Shown: in pieces, positions 29,264 through 38,089 of the stretch
How positions within the stretch are numbered: position 1 is the stretch's first letter
How the letters are laid out: the number at the start of each line of letters is the position of its first letter
NCBI GenBank assembly: GCA_015057115.1
Contig: SVEZ01000005.1
Span: 62,001 to 126,000 of the forward strand
Source: Lachnospiraceae bacterium
GTDB taxonomy: Bacteria; Bacillota; Clostridia; Lachnospirales; Lachnospiraceae
Reading direction: 5' to 3'
Length of the DNA stretch: 64,000 nucleotides
Program-made: the position numbers and the translations under genes
The notes under the pieces: generated by a model
Told to the model about the DNA's origin: nothing
The model's database searches: none
What the model saw: only the letters and a program-made list of their open reading frames with translations

Positions 29264-30343
29264 ATGCGCTACCCTGAATTTTTAACTTCAACAGGAACCA
29301 TCGGTTTTGTAGCCCCTTCCTTGGGCTGCGCAACTGAGCCATATATTAGCCGATTCGCTTCGGCACAGAAAAAATTAACTGCCCTGGGACACCGTTTTCA
29401 ATTCGGACCCAACTGCTCAATCTGTGAAGGTATCGGCATTAGCAATACTCCCGCTAAATGCGGCGATGAATTAAATACCATGTACAAAAGTGCTGACAAC
29501 GACGCCATTATCTCCTGCGGAGGCGGCGAAATGATGTGTGAAGTCGTACCTTTTATGGATTTTGAAAAAATCCGCAACTCCAAGCCAAAATGGTATATGG
29601 GCTATTCCGATAACACGAACTTTACTTTTACTTCCGCAACCCTTGCAGATACTGCTGCCATTTACGGCCCCTGCATCGGTGATTTTGGCATGGAGCCCTG
29701 GCATGAAGCCGTTGCCGATGCCTACGGACTTTTAACCGGAAGTAAACTTCACTTTAAGAACTATTCTCAATGGGAATTAGACTCAGAAGACGACGCCCCG
29801 GCAAATGCGCCCTATCATGTGACAGAGCCTACAGTTATGAAGGCCTTTGTTCCCGGTTATGACGACCTGGAGCTGGGTAGCAGCCCTACCGATGCTTCCG
29901 GTGCTCCGGACTTGGTTCGCTTTGAAGGACGCCTGATTGGCGGCTGCATGGATTGTCTGGAAAACTTAATCGGCACACCTTATGATAAGGTCGCTGATTT
30001 TGCTGAACGCTACAAGGAAGATGGCATTATCTGGTTCTTAGAAGCCTGCGAATTAAATGTTTTCAGCATTCGCCGCACCATCTGGCACATGAAGTCCGCC
30101 AGTTGGTTTAAACACGTAAAAGGCTTCCTTTTCGGCCGCCCGGGAATTTACGGTGAAGAACTTTTCGGCCTTGACCAGTACCGCGCTGTTACAGATCTTT
30201 TATCTGAATTTGGGGTCCCCATCCTGATGGATTTGGATATCGGTCACCACCCTCCTATGATTCCTATGCTGTGCGGTGGCTACGGCAAAGTGGAATTCTC
30301 GGAAAAAGAGAACCGATTTGAAATTGAGTATGAATTGAAGTAG
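29264..30343 (+). CDS. LD-carboxypeptidase family protein (S66, MccF/LdcA-like)
   Basis: 359 residues from the ATG at 29264, which has AAAGGAG six bases upstream. S66 features: the nucleophile serine in MGYSDNTNFTF, the glutamate in WFLEACELN and the histidine in DIGHHPPMIPMLCGGYG. Family members cleave the L,D-bond of murein tetrapeptides (LdcA) or inactivate microcin C (MccF). The sequence alone does not decide between these. Monocistronic, with its own promoter and terminator. Confidence 0.88.
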   Translation: MRYPEFLTSTGTIGFVAPSLGCATEPYISRFASAQKKLTALGHRFQFGPNCSICEGIGISNTPAKCGDELNTMYKSADNDAIISCGGGEMMCEVVPFMDFEKIRNSKPKWYMGYSDNTNFTFTSATLADTAAIYGPCIGDFGMEPWHEAVADAYGLLTGSKLHFKNYSQWELDSEDDAPANAPYHVTEPTVMKAFVPGYDDLELGSSPTDASGAPDLVRFEGRLIGGCMDCLENLIGTPYDKVADFAERYKEDGIIWFLEACELNVFSIRRTIWHMKSASWFKHVKGFLFGRPGIYGEELFGLDQYRAVTDLLSEFGVPILMDLDIGHHPPMIPMLCGGYGKVEFSEKENRFEIEYELK

Positions 30344-30385
30344 CGGGGCTTTCCTGCTCCCAGACATACGGCGGCCCCGATTTTT
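30344..30385 (+). terminator. Terminator after the LD-carboxypeptidase gene
   Basis: CGGGGC (30344-30349) and GCCCCG (30374-30379) enclose a 24-nt loop and are followed by ATTTTT. The stem starts right at the stop codon. Confidence 0.6.
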
Positions 30386-30403
30386 CCGACCCCGGAGCAC
30401 TGA

Positions 30404-30538
30404 CTCGGTATATAGCATAATGTATATGCCAAAAGTGCCGAGCCTCCGCATATTATCGGCGCTGGCTCGGTATATAGAGCTTCGTCCCTGTCGATTTGCT
30501 ACATTTTTCCTGCAAATATGGCCAACACTCGGTATATA
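30404..30538. repeat. Three copies of CTCGGTATATA spaced exactly 62 bp
   Basis: CTCGGTATATA occurs at 30404-30414, 30466-30476 and 30528-30538. The sequences between copies are not alike, so this is a spaced motif rather than a simple tandem repeat. The third copy is the left end of the MITE-like element. Confidence 0.75.
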
Positions 30539-30633
30539 CGTTTTTCAACATTACAAAAGGTTACAATTTTCCCCTGTTTTAGGGTAAAATTGTAACCTTT
30601 TGGGTTGTTGCATTAATTATAGACCGAGTGTTG
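30523..30633. mobile_element. MITE-like 111-bp inverted-repeat element
   Basis: Terminal inverted repeats CAACACTCGGTATATA (30523-30538) and TATAGACCGAGTGTTG (30618-30633) match at 15 of 16 positions. Inside, AAAAGGTTACAATTTT (30555-30570) and AAAATTGTAACCTTTT (30586-30601) are perfectly complementary, with a CCC/GGG apex. There is no coding capacity and no clear target duplication. It could equally be a strong bidirectional terminator. Confidence 0.5.
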
Positions 30634-30655
30634 ACATCTATTCTGCTTTTAGTGC

Positions 30656-30687
30656 TTGATTATATTACCTATATGTAATATAATCAA
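30656..30687 (+). promoter_or_regulatory. Toxin-antitoxin promoter inside a perfect inverted repeat
   Basis: TTGATTATATTAC (30656-30668) and GTAATATAATCAA (30675-30687) are perfect 13-bp arms around CTATAT. The left arm begins with TTGATT (-35) and the right arm contains TATAAT (30679-30684) with a 17-base spacer, so a bound antitoxin dimer would block the promoter. Confidence 0.75.
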
Positions 30688-30701
30688 AGAAAGGGGAAGC
30701 T

Positions 30702-31087
30702 GTGAAATTAGAAAAAATTAATATTGCGGCATTGAAAACATTTATACCATTTCGGCAGTCAAAAAAGAATTTAGAAAAGCAGCCGGAGAGCCCTGGCAAA
30801 ACAGTCCACCATGGAAACGCTACCAGAAAAAACTACTCCAAGATCTTGCCGTACTTGACGTTGAACTCGAACATGCCATTAACTTACCTCAATTTGAAAA
30901 GCTAGTGGATGATAAATACCTATTCAGCATTCGCCACCCGGAAGCAAAGAAAAATGTCCGCATACTTTACACCATACAATCCGGTTTGGTTATATTACTT
31001 GTAGCATTTCTGGAAAATAACATCAGCGATTATAAACGAGCTATTTACACAGCCAGATTTCGATTAAAATGGCTGGAACGTAGTTAG
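30702..31087 (+). CDS. HigB/Gp49-like toxin, frame split at a slippery heptamer
   Basis: The ribosome-binding site GGGG precedes GTG at 30702, which opens MKLEKINIAALKTFIPFRQSKK. The toxin-like sequence (EFRKAAGEPWQNSPPWKRYQ..., NVRILYTIQSGLVILLVAFLEN, YTARFRLKWLERS) continues in the -1 frame to the stop at 31087. The frames meet at A-AAA-AAG (30761-30767), giving 128 residues if a -1 shift occurs. Loss of one A from a run of seven would look identical. RelE/HigB-fold toxins are ribosome-dependent mRNA endonucleases. The antitoxin gene follows 12 bp later. Confidence 0.6.
30761..30767 (+). promoter_or_regulatory. Slippery heptamer A-AAA-AAG (candidate -1 frameshift site)
   Basis: The heptamer is in the exact phase required for -1 slippage (codons AAA at 30762 and AAG at 30765), and the -1 frame continues the toxin domain. 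About 14 bases downstream GCCGG-AGAGC-CCTGGC can form a short stem. Confidence 0.45.
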
Positions 31088-31099
31088 GAGGGAAGCAGT

Positions 31100-31435
31100 A
31101 TGAGTATAAAAGATAAAATTTTACAAGCAGAAAACACTACCTGGGTCACAGATGGTATGTCTGATGTCGAAATAAAAACCACTATTGAATTGGCACGGAT
31201 ATCTGCAAAAATAGAGTCCTGTCGTCTTGATATGGGCATGACCCAGCAAGAATTTGCGGATTACATGGGTGTTTCACAGGGAATGGTTTCCAAGTGGGAA
31301 AGCCGAGCTTATAATTTTACTATTCGTTCCTTAAACGAAATTTTTTCTAAACTCAATTTGGAATGTACTATTACCATTTCAAAGGCCGGCACTCCCAAGG
31401 TCTCTTCCATCAACAGCAAAAATGTGAGGGGCTAA
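31100..31435 (+). CDS. XRE-family antitoxin, HigA-like
   Basis: 111 residues. An N-terminal extension (about 1-40) precedes a helix-turn-helix (MTQQEFADYMGVSQGMVSKWESRAYNFTIRSLNEI) and a short C-terminal strand. This is the usual HigA antitoxin plan; toxin-first order with the antitoxin second is typical for higBA. It would neutralise the toxin at 30702 and repress the promoter at 30656. AGGAGGG precedes the ATG. The last codons lie within a hairpin. Confidence 0.85.
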   Translation: MSIKDKILQAENTTWVTDGMSDVEIKTTIELARISAKIESCRLDMGMTQQEFADYMGVSQGMVSKWESRAYNFTIRSLNEIFSKLNLECTITISKAGTPKVSSINSKNVRG

Positions 31436-31445
31436 TGCCCCTCAC
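31424..31445. terminator. Hairpin at the end of the antitoxin gene
   Basis: GTGAGGGGC (31424-31432) and GCCCCTCAC (31437-31445) form a perfect 9-bp stem with the antitoxin stop codon in the loop. No T-tract follows on either strand, so termination strength is uncertain. Confidence 0.55.
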
Positions 31446-31459
31446 CAACTCAGCCTTCG

Positions 31460-31903
31460 CTATATTTTCTTAAACAACCGCGCACTCCAGAACTCCATCC
31501 CCAGCTCTTCCAGATAAAAATGCAAAATCGCCTTCCAGTTCTTGGTTGCCGTACCTACCATCATATACGATGCCTCCGGTTTTACAAGATTTTCCACATA
31601 CAGGAACAAGGCTGATCCCACACCCCTGGAACGGGCATCCGGTACAACATACAGTTCCTCAACTTCAAAATAGGCTGTGTCAGCCGGCATAATAACTTCC
31701 ATATTTTTGGAATGGTGGATATTTCCAAAAAGGTAGCCACAGACTTTACCACCTTCTTCTGCGAAAAAGATTCGGTTTCCCTCAATATCCGATTTTTCAT
31801 TTGCACGATAGCCAAAACTGCTCCGCTCTTTTTCCCAATCAATAGAAAAATTGATTAGTTGTACCAACACCTCATCTGTCAAATCTACTTCATATACTTT
31901 CAT
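31460..31903 (-). CDS. GNAT-family acetyltransferase
   Basis: 147 residues from the ATG at 31903, six bases after GGAGG. The acetyl-CoA-binding motif A is seen as VEELYVVPDARSRGVGSALFLYVEN near residues 80-105 (pattern R-x-x-G-V/I-G-x-A/G). The substrate is unknown. An extended -10 (TGGTATACT, minus strand, ending at 31935) is a likely promoter. Confidence 0.85.
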   Translation of the reverse strand: MKVYEVDLTDEVLVQLINFSIDWEKERSSFGYRANEKSDIEGNRIFFAEEGGKVCGYLFGNIHHSKNMEVIMPADTAYFEVEELYVVPDARSRGVGSALFLYVENLVKPEASYMMVGTATKNWKAILHFYLEELGMEFWSARLFKKI

Positions 31904-32088
31904 CCATGCCCTCCTCAAATGCAAGCCTGCATGAAGTATACCATACCCTTCCATTTTTTACCAGAAAACCGAAAAATAATACCATTGGTCTGTATGTACA
32001 ATCCATTTCGTATTCTGAGTATATTGTTTTCTGACTCAAATATCTTTAGTCTATTTGTAGGATAAAAGATAAGGAGATAGGCAAGATT

Positions 32089-32418
32089 ATGAGTGTTACC
32101 CAAGAAGTAGGACAGCGTATTCGCTACTATCGCAAGCAACAGGGACTAAGTCAGGAAGCATTAGCGGAACACTGTGGTTTCCATCCCACCTACATTGGTC
32201 AACTGGAACGGGGAGAAAAGAATCCATCCATAGAGAGTATTCATCGTATCACCCAGGGTTTGCAGATTTCCATGAGCAAATTCTTGGAAAATATTGATGA
32301 TATGGATTCCGAAGAAAACAACGTTCCTTTAGAGCTTTATCGTCGATGTATGGAACTATCGCCGCAAAAGCAACAGGCACTTTTGGATGCTTTAAAATGC
32401 ATTCTTCAAATATGGTAA
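32089..32418 (+). CDS. XRE-family transcriptional regulator
   Basis: 109 residues with an N-terminal helix-turn-helix (IRYYRKQQGLSQEALAEHCGFHPTYIGQLERGEKNPSIESIHRITQGL) and a short C-terminal helical region. It is similar to SinR-like single-domain regulators. No partner gene is adjacent on the same strand, and its target is unknown. AAGGAGA precedes the ATG and a strong terminator follows. Confidence 0.88.
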   Translation: MSVTQEVGQRIRYYRKQQGLSQEALAEHCGFHPTYIGQLERGEKNPSIESIHRITQGLQISMSKFLENIDDMDSEENNVPLELYRRCMELSPQKQQALLDALKCILQIW

Positions 32419-32426
32419 AAAGTATG

Positions 32427-32458
32427 CCCCCTGACGGATTTAACCGTCAGGGGGTTTT
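32427..32458 (+). terminator. Terminator after the XRE gene
   Basis: CCCCCTGACGG (32427-32437) and CCGTCAGGGGG (32444-32454) make a perfect 11-bp stem followed by TTTT. It is convergent with the large secreted-protein gene and probably serves both. Confidence 0.9.
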
Positions 32459-32470
32459 GAATATAATTCT

Positions 32471-35400
32471 TTAATTTGTAATATTACCGGTAGAAGTAGC
32501 TGTTGGTGTCTCGTCATTTACAGTAATTATGAATTTTGATGTATAGGTTTTATCTGTCGGGTACTTTGTCCCGTCCTTAAATCGGATTGTTACCGTTGCT
32601 TTTACGTTAGCCTTAGTATTGTTCGAGTATGAAATATCGCAAGCCTCACGGATTTTGTCCCAACCTTCAATGATTTCGGCTGCAATGTTTTTATCCTTAT
32701 ACTCAATCGTAAGTTTGGTTATCTTAATACCGACACCCTCACTTGCCGGCATTACCTCTTGGGCAAGCTCTCTACCTTCTTCACTATTAATGTACATTTT
32801 ACCACCATAAGCAAGCTCCATGGTAACCTTACTGATATCACTATCATACAGTTTGTATTTCATTAGATATGATCCACAGTAATAGTTACTTTTTGCCTCG
32901 GCTAACGCACATTCTTCCGTTACTACCTCCGGTTCCGTTGACTGCTCGATCTCCGGATCCTGCTGCGATTGCGTTTCAGATTCAGTTTTGATGGTAAGCG
33001 TATAAGCAGATCCCTGTTTCAACTCGCTCTTCTTATAACTCCAGTTTCCATTCTTATCAACTACTTTCGTAAACTGTACCAACTGGGACGTAACCGTTTT
33101 GCTTGTACGACTCCTGGAATACTCAATATAATAGATCTTCTCTGCTTCCGGTTTCGTCACTCCCTCAATATACGGCTCTGTTTTGGAAAGATCTGCCTGC
33201 GTTACCTCATAATAAGTGGAATAACTTCCTTTTATTTTTTTCCCGGTACCTTTGACTGTCAACTTTCCGCCATCTGTCGCAATTTTTGAATCTTTCCATG
33301 AAAGACTATAATCTATACCCGGCTCTAAGGCTACATAGTTGCCTTCCGGATTTTTCAGAGAAACCGCTACGCTATCAGCATCATGTCCGCCCGGATTATA
33401 TGCATAGGATGTCTTTGACTCAATCTTTATAGCGCCGGACTCTACCATTCCTTTTTTTATATTTATCGTATTTATCTTATAGGTCTGGTTAAAAGTTCCG
33501 GTCCATTTTCCATCGATAGAATCTGCATCTACTATCAGTTTATACGAACCGGGAGCAGATAAGTCCACACCGATATCATCCACCTTACTTAAATCCAGTT
33601 TATTACCCACTAAATCACTAAGAAGGACCTCTTTTCCATCAATGGTAAAAGGCATCTGCTCCAACTTGCTTGTACTACCGGTATAGTAGGTATAATCACC
33701 CACCTCTACGGCTTCGCTCACAGTTTTTTGATAGCAAAGTCGAATCTGCTTCCTATCACTATCCGATATCTTTTCATCGTCAATGCTGAATTCCAATACC
33801 GGTGCCTTTGATGTCCAATCTATATTTTTTGTAGCTAACTTCACGTGGGATTTACCAAGCTTCTTACCTTTGATGGTAACCTTCACCTTCGTCGGTTCAA
33901 CTACACCATATTGGATAAGAGAACCTTCCGGATGATGCTTTCCTTTCTCATCTATCCAGTCCATAACCGGTCCCACATGAATATAATACGTTCCGGAATC
34001 CTTCAGTATTGTGGTACTCCAATCTTTTTTACCGCAAATAAATTCATCATCTTTATAGAGACTTACATCAATTCTCGGATCACTTAATTGGAATGTGGTT
34101 TTACCGACTTTTGCTGTACCGGTACCCAAGTTCACAAAATTTAATGGTCTCAAATCTGTTCCATAATCAAGCTTCTTTGTAACACCGTTCACCTTAAGCT
34201 TTTTACTGTTTTTGGGCATACCAATCGCATCTACTCTATCCAGATTATCATACAGATTATCTCCCGGCTGAAGGTCTTCTCCGCAGATACTTCCGGTGAT
34301 AAAATTGGAACCTTTCTCTGTTGCTACCGCCACCACATCAAAGAAGCGAACTGTATCATTTTTCGCATAGCGTCCGCTTGCTTGTCTGCTCTGAATAACA
34401 CCGGTTTCTTCATCAATAAAATATTCCAAAATTTTAATCTGATAGCATTTTTTGTTCACTTTTTTATTCGCCAGGTTAACAACTGTTGGCTTTATAATCT
34501 TCTCTAAATCTTTGTTATTCCCGTACTTAACAAACTGGTTTTTTATCTGCATAGTGGCTACTTGACCGAACCGGGCAGGCAGAATGGTAAAACAAGCGTT
34601 ACCAGTTTGCAGTCCTTTATAGATTCCTTTGCCCTTTGCTATAACTGCCGGAGCCCTTTTATCGGTGGAGGAAGCTGCATTCACATTATTCTTGTAACTT
34701 AAGGTATAATCATCCCCTATAGTAAGCTGCTTATCACCATAAAATACCTTTACATCCAAAATACCGTTACAACCTTTTTTTGCTGCTGGTTTTAGATCAT
34801 CCCGCGCCACCAGTTTATCTCCGGTATATACTACCGAAGGAATGTACACTACATAAAAATTCTCATCCATTTTATCCCAGGCAATCTTTTTGTTCTTTGT
34901 CTGACCAAAATCAGCATTAATCTGAATCACTTCTCCATAGGCATCTGCATCAAGGCTGAATTTTACGCCATCGTAGATGTCCCCTGCTCCAAGAGGCTCT
35001 GCTTCTTCTTCCTTCAGCGCTGTCAGCAGACCTTCCTCTCCCTGAAGATACCATTTTGCCTTCTTGGTTCGGTTCTTCTTAGCTGCTTCCTGGCTCTTCT
35101 TCGCTTGCTCCGTTAAGCCTTCCTTTGGTTTTTCTTCATCTTCTTTGAAGTAAAACGGATTAACCGTAAATTCCACTACCTTCTTAACGCTTCCGTCTTC
35201 CTGTTTTACTTCCTTTACTTCACCGATGAGTTCCACCGGTGCTTTGGGGATTTCCGGAGTTTTCTCAACGTTTGGCTGTCCGGATGTTCCGGACTCATCT
35301 TTTGTCGCATCCGTTGTAATATAGTAAAGCTGCTGCCCCTCCATGTCCTTCATTTTCAAGGTTCTGGAGTCAGAAACCATATAACAGGAATACTTCTGGT

Positions 35401-37942
35401 TGGAAGCCAGTTCAAAATTACTCTGCAAAAGCTTGCCAATGGTATTATCAAATTCCGGTGCGCCCTCTCCCTGTTGTGGCAGCGCACCGATACCCGGTGT
35501 AGCAAGCGCAATTGCCCTTGCACCGTATAGAAAATCCGGTTTTTCGCCAATTTCTGCAAAATCAATCTCAGAAAAACTATGATTCGTCCAGGTTAAAAGT
35601 GATGTAAGATCTCCCAGTCCTTCCACTTTACCAAGCAAAGCAGTATACTTACCGGAATAATCTTTTACATCCAATTTGTTCTCCGGCTGCTCGTTTAAAA
35701 CAACCTTGTCGTCTTTATCAAGCAGTGCCACCTTTATTTTACCAACGTATTTTCCATCCGCATTGATGCCGCCTACTCCTTTTTGCAGACCGGCTTTCTT
35801 AACGCCCTTGATTTCCTCTGCATTAACCAGAATAATCGGCTGTTTACTAATGGTAATTTCTTTTTCTGCGGAAAGATTCAGCATATCATTATATCCGGTA
35901 ACATACCAGATTGTTCCTGCGGAAAGATTCTTCGGATTCTCTGCAAGTTTTGCCAGTTGCTCCTTGACAGACTTTTCTTCACCCGAAAAATACGCTGCTG
36001 CTGCTTCCTGTCTGGTTTTATCATCTGTCTCGGTGCTGACATACCAACGCACAGAACCAATGTTGTCGTATTTTTCAGTCTTGTCCTCACCCTCAACATA
36101 GCCGACCTTAAAATAGTCCGCAAAATCCAGGTTCTCAAGCGCCTCATCATTTAATGTGTACAGCTTACCATAATACTGACCCTCGTCGAGTTTCATCTGC
36201 ACATCATCGCTAAGGCTGACAAGATCAATCTTATTACTGTCTTCTGCCAGCTTATAATTTGCTTTAGTAAATCCTTCGCCCAGTTTTAAATCTTCTGTCT
36301 CAAAAGAATCCGCGGCAATGAAAAACTGATAGTCCTTCATTTTTTCCAGGTCGGTAAATGTGACCTCACCATCATAAGCAATTTTGTCTCCTGCCTTGTT
36401 TACAAGAGTAAAGCTTTCCACCGTGACAGGAAGCTCCTCTTCCTTGTCATCCAAAACTTTTACCACCAGATCCTTTGCCGGATTAAAGGTAGTTGCTTCA
36501 TCAAGCAGGAATCCGGTTGACTCATCTTTCGCCATAGAAAGCTGAAGGGTAACCGGTTGTTTCTCCACTTTTAACTTTGCAACGGCTACCGCTCCTGCCT
36601 CAACTACATCTCCGTTTTTATCAAACTGATTCTTGTCAAAAGCAAGCGCCACGGTGTACTCTCCTGCTGCTAAAACATCGTTTCCGGAAAGTGCCTTCCA
36701 GTCCTCGCTTGTACTTAAACTATCGTAGGATGCACCTGCTGCAAGGCTCTTTGCTCCCTTTGCATAAAACCATGTTGCTCCCTTCCAGTCTTTGGATGCT
36801 GCCTCCCTTGGTGTTCCTACTCCCTGTTTGACTACATCAAGTTTCAAGGTTGCATTATCCTTCAGGTTTTTCACCAACTCGCTTCCGGTTATACCGTAAG
36901 TATCCTTTACATCCTTAAGAGTCGCTCCTACTTTGTAGGTTGACCCTGTATAAGTCCAGGAACCGTACAAAGTTGTATTTTGCTCAACCGTTACGCTTTC
37001 TACTTTGTTTCCCTCTGTCATTTCGGAATCGGTATACCAACCGTTAAAAACATAGTTTTCTTTTGTCGGAGTCTTTAACTCAACCGTAGTTCCTTCTTCA
37101 ACAGAAGCCGGGTTGGAACCGCATTCCTCTCCGGTCACTTCCTTACCGTCTACCATATAGGTTAATTTGTATGTTGTCTTAACCTGATCTTCCGTAATGA
37201 TAATCGGAGTTGACTTCGATTCCCACTGAGCGTAGAGGGTGAGCTTTAGACTATACCCATCTGTACTGATTTCATACTCTGTTTTTCCATTGTCCGTCAA
37301 TTTTTCTGCATTATGTTTTTCTTCAATTCCATTATCAAATTGATACTTCCATCCAACGAACTTTTGATTTGTTGTATTTGGTAATGCCGGTAATCTAATG
37401 GAACTATATGGCCTAGGAACATAATAATATCTACTTGGCGTTCCAGATGTTTGCTTTGCACCTGTAACATTGGGTATACTCTGCCCTTTTAAACTATCTG
37501 CATCAAATGCAATTTCTGTGTTAATTGCTCCTAAGGTTACACTATTTATTTTATCCCCATCGCCCCCAGCTATAAGTCTCCAACAACATGGGTTTGAATT
37601 AGGATTAACATCCATGTCTCCAAAACCTGGCACAGTTAACGTATGTGCAGTCTCTTCAACAACCCAGTTCAGACTATGACCAATCTCATCACCGTCCAAA
37701 TTCTGAACCGTAATTATTGGGTCGGTAGTCGGCCAATTTGCCTCCGGTATAGAAATGCTGTCTCCAACTTCTACCGCATAACAATCGCCGAAGTCTTGAC
37801 CATTTACTTTTGCCCTGCTTTCCACAACACTAATAATATGTGTCTCCGCAGGCGTTGGTCCGTCTGCCCGCACAAACTGCAATTCGCTCACCAGCATGGC
37901 CAGCGCCAGCAGCATTGCTAAAAATCTCCTCTCCTTTTTCAC
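32471..37942 (-). CDS. Very large secreted repeat protein (1823 residues)
   Basis: A signal peptide (MKKERRFLAMLLALAMLVSELQFVRA) is followed by an InlB-type B repeat (about 250-335, with TVELKTPTKENYVFNGWYTDSE and TLYGSWT). Many beta-rich segments follow, including MBG-like units such as YTLSYKNNVNAAS...AKGKGIYKG near 1150 and DYSLSWKDSKIA near 1590. The C-terminus (NDETPTATSTGNITN) has no LPXTG, membrane tail or cell-wall-binding repeat, so anchoring is unexplained. Probably an extracellular adhesin or matrix protein; no enzymatic motif is seen. Single gene, with convergent neighbours on the 3' side. Confidence 0.85.
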   Translation of the reverse strand: MKKERRFLAMLLALAMLVSELQFVRADGPTPAETHIISVVESRAKVNGQDFGDCYAVEVGDSISIPEANWPTTDPIITVQNLDGDEIGHSLNWVVEETAHTLTVPGFGDMDVNPNSNPCCWRLIAGGDGDKINSVTLGAINTEIAFDADSLKGQSIPNVTGAKQTSGTPSRYYYVPRPYSSIRLPALPNTTNQKFVGWKYQFDNGIEEKHNAEKLTDNGKTEYEISTDGYSLKLTLYAQWESKSTPIIITEDQVKTTYKLTYMVDGKEVTGEECGSNPASVEEGTTVELKTPTKENYVFNGWYTDSEMTEGNKVESVTVEQNTTLYGSWTYTGSTYKVGATLKDVKDTYGITGSELVKNLKDNATLKLDVVKQGVGTPREAASKDWKGATWFYAKGAKSLAAGASYDSLSTSEDWKALSGNDVLAAGEYTVALAFDKNQFDKNGDVVEAGAVAVAKLKVEKQPVTLQLSMAKDESTGFLLDEATTFNPAKDLVVKVLDDKEEELPVTVESFTLVNKAGDKIAYDGEVTFTDLEKMKDYQFFIAADSFETEDLKLGEGFTKANYKLAEDSNKIDLVSLSDDVQMKLDEGQYYGKLYTLNDEALENLDFADYFKVGYVEGEDKTEKYDNIGSVRWYVSTETDDKTRQEAAAAYFSGEEKSVKEQLAKLAENPKNLSAGTIWYVTGYNDMLNLSAEKEITISKQPIILVNAEEIKGVKKAGLQKGVGGINADGKYVGKIKVALLDKDDKVVLNEQPENKLDVKDYSGKYTALLGKVEGLGDLTSLLTWTNHSFSEIDFAEIGEKPDFLYGARAIALATPGIGALPQQGEGAPEFDNTIGKLLQSNFELASNQKYSCYMVSDSRTLKMKDMEGQQLYYITTDATKDESGTSGQPNVEKTPEIPKAPVELIGEVKEVKQEDGSVKKVVEFTVNPFYFKEDEEKPKEGLTEQAKKSQEAAKKNRTKKAKWYLQGEEGLLTALKEEEAEPLGAGDIYDGVKFSLDADAYGEVIQINADFGQTKNKKIAWDKMDENFYVVYIPSVVYTGDKLVARDDLKPAAKKGCNGILDVKVFYGDKQLTIGDDYTLSYKNNVNAASSTDKRAPAVIAKGKGIYKGLQTGNACFTILPARFGQVATMQIKNQFVKYGNNKDLEKIIKPTVVNLANKKVNKKCYQIKILEYFIDEETGVIQSRQASGRYAKNDTVRFFDVVAVATEKGSNFITGSICGEDLQPGDNLYDNLDRVDAIGMPKNSKKLKVNGVTKKLDYGTDLRPLNFVNLGTGTAKVGKTTFQLSDPRIDVSLYKDDEFICGKKDWSTTILKDSGTYYIHVGPVMDWIDEKGKHHPEGSLIQYGVVEPTKVKVTIKGKKLGKSHVKLATKNIDWTSKAPVLEFSIDDEKISDSDRKQIRLCYQKTVSEAVEVGDYTYYTGSTSKLEQMPFTIDGKEVLLSDLVGNKLDLSKVDDIGVDLSAPGSYKLIVDADSIDGKWTGTFNQTYKINTINIKKGMVESGAIKIESKTSYAYNPGGHDADSVAVSLKNPEGNYVALEPGIDYSLSWKDSKIATDGGKLTVKGTGKKIKGSYSTYYEVTQADLSKTEPYIEGVTKPEAEKIYYIEYSRSRTSKTVTSQLVQFTKVVDKNGNWSYKKSELKQGSAYTLTIKTESETQSQQDPEIEQSTEPEVVTEECALAEAKSNYYCGSYLMKYKLYDSDISKVTMELAYGGKMYINSEEGRELAQEVMPASEGVGIKITKLTIEYKDKNIAAEIIEGWDKIREACDISYSNNTKANVKATVTIRFKDGTKYPTDKTYTSKFIITVNDETPTATSTGNITN

Positions 37943-38041
37943 TTATTGTAACCTCCTTTTTTCTATTTCCGCATTAACATGCTTCTATTAATTTAATTGC
38001 ACAAAGGTCCTATTTTACTCACCAAATTACAAAAAAAATTA

Positions 38042-38083
38042 AAACCATGTGGAGCAGGAGCATTCTCCCATTCCACATGGTTT
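38042..38083 (-). terminator. Terminator of the dfx-rbr operon
   Basis: AAACCATGTGGA (38042-38053) and TCCACATGGTTT (38072-38083) form a 12-bp stem. The minus strand continues with a long T-rich run. Confidence 0.9.
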
Positions 38084-38089
38084 CAGTTT

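Noticed and set aside
30905-31087. Separate 60-residue gene for the toxin C-terminus
   Set aside because: The frame extends upstream without a stop and carries the rest of the toxin domain. The GTG at 30905 has no good ribosome-binding site, so it is the same gene as 30702.
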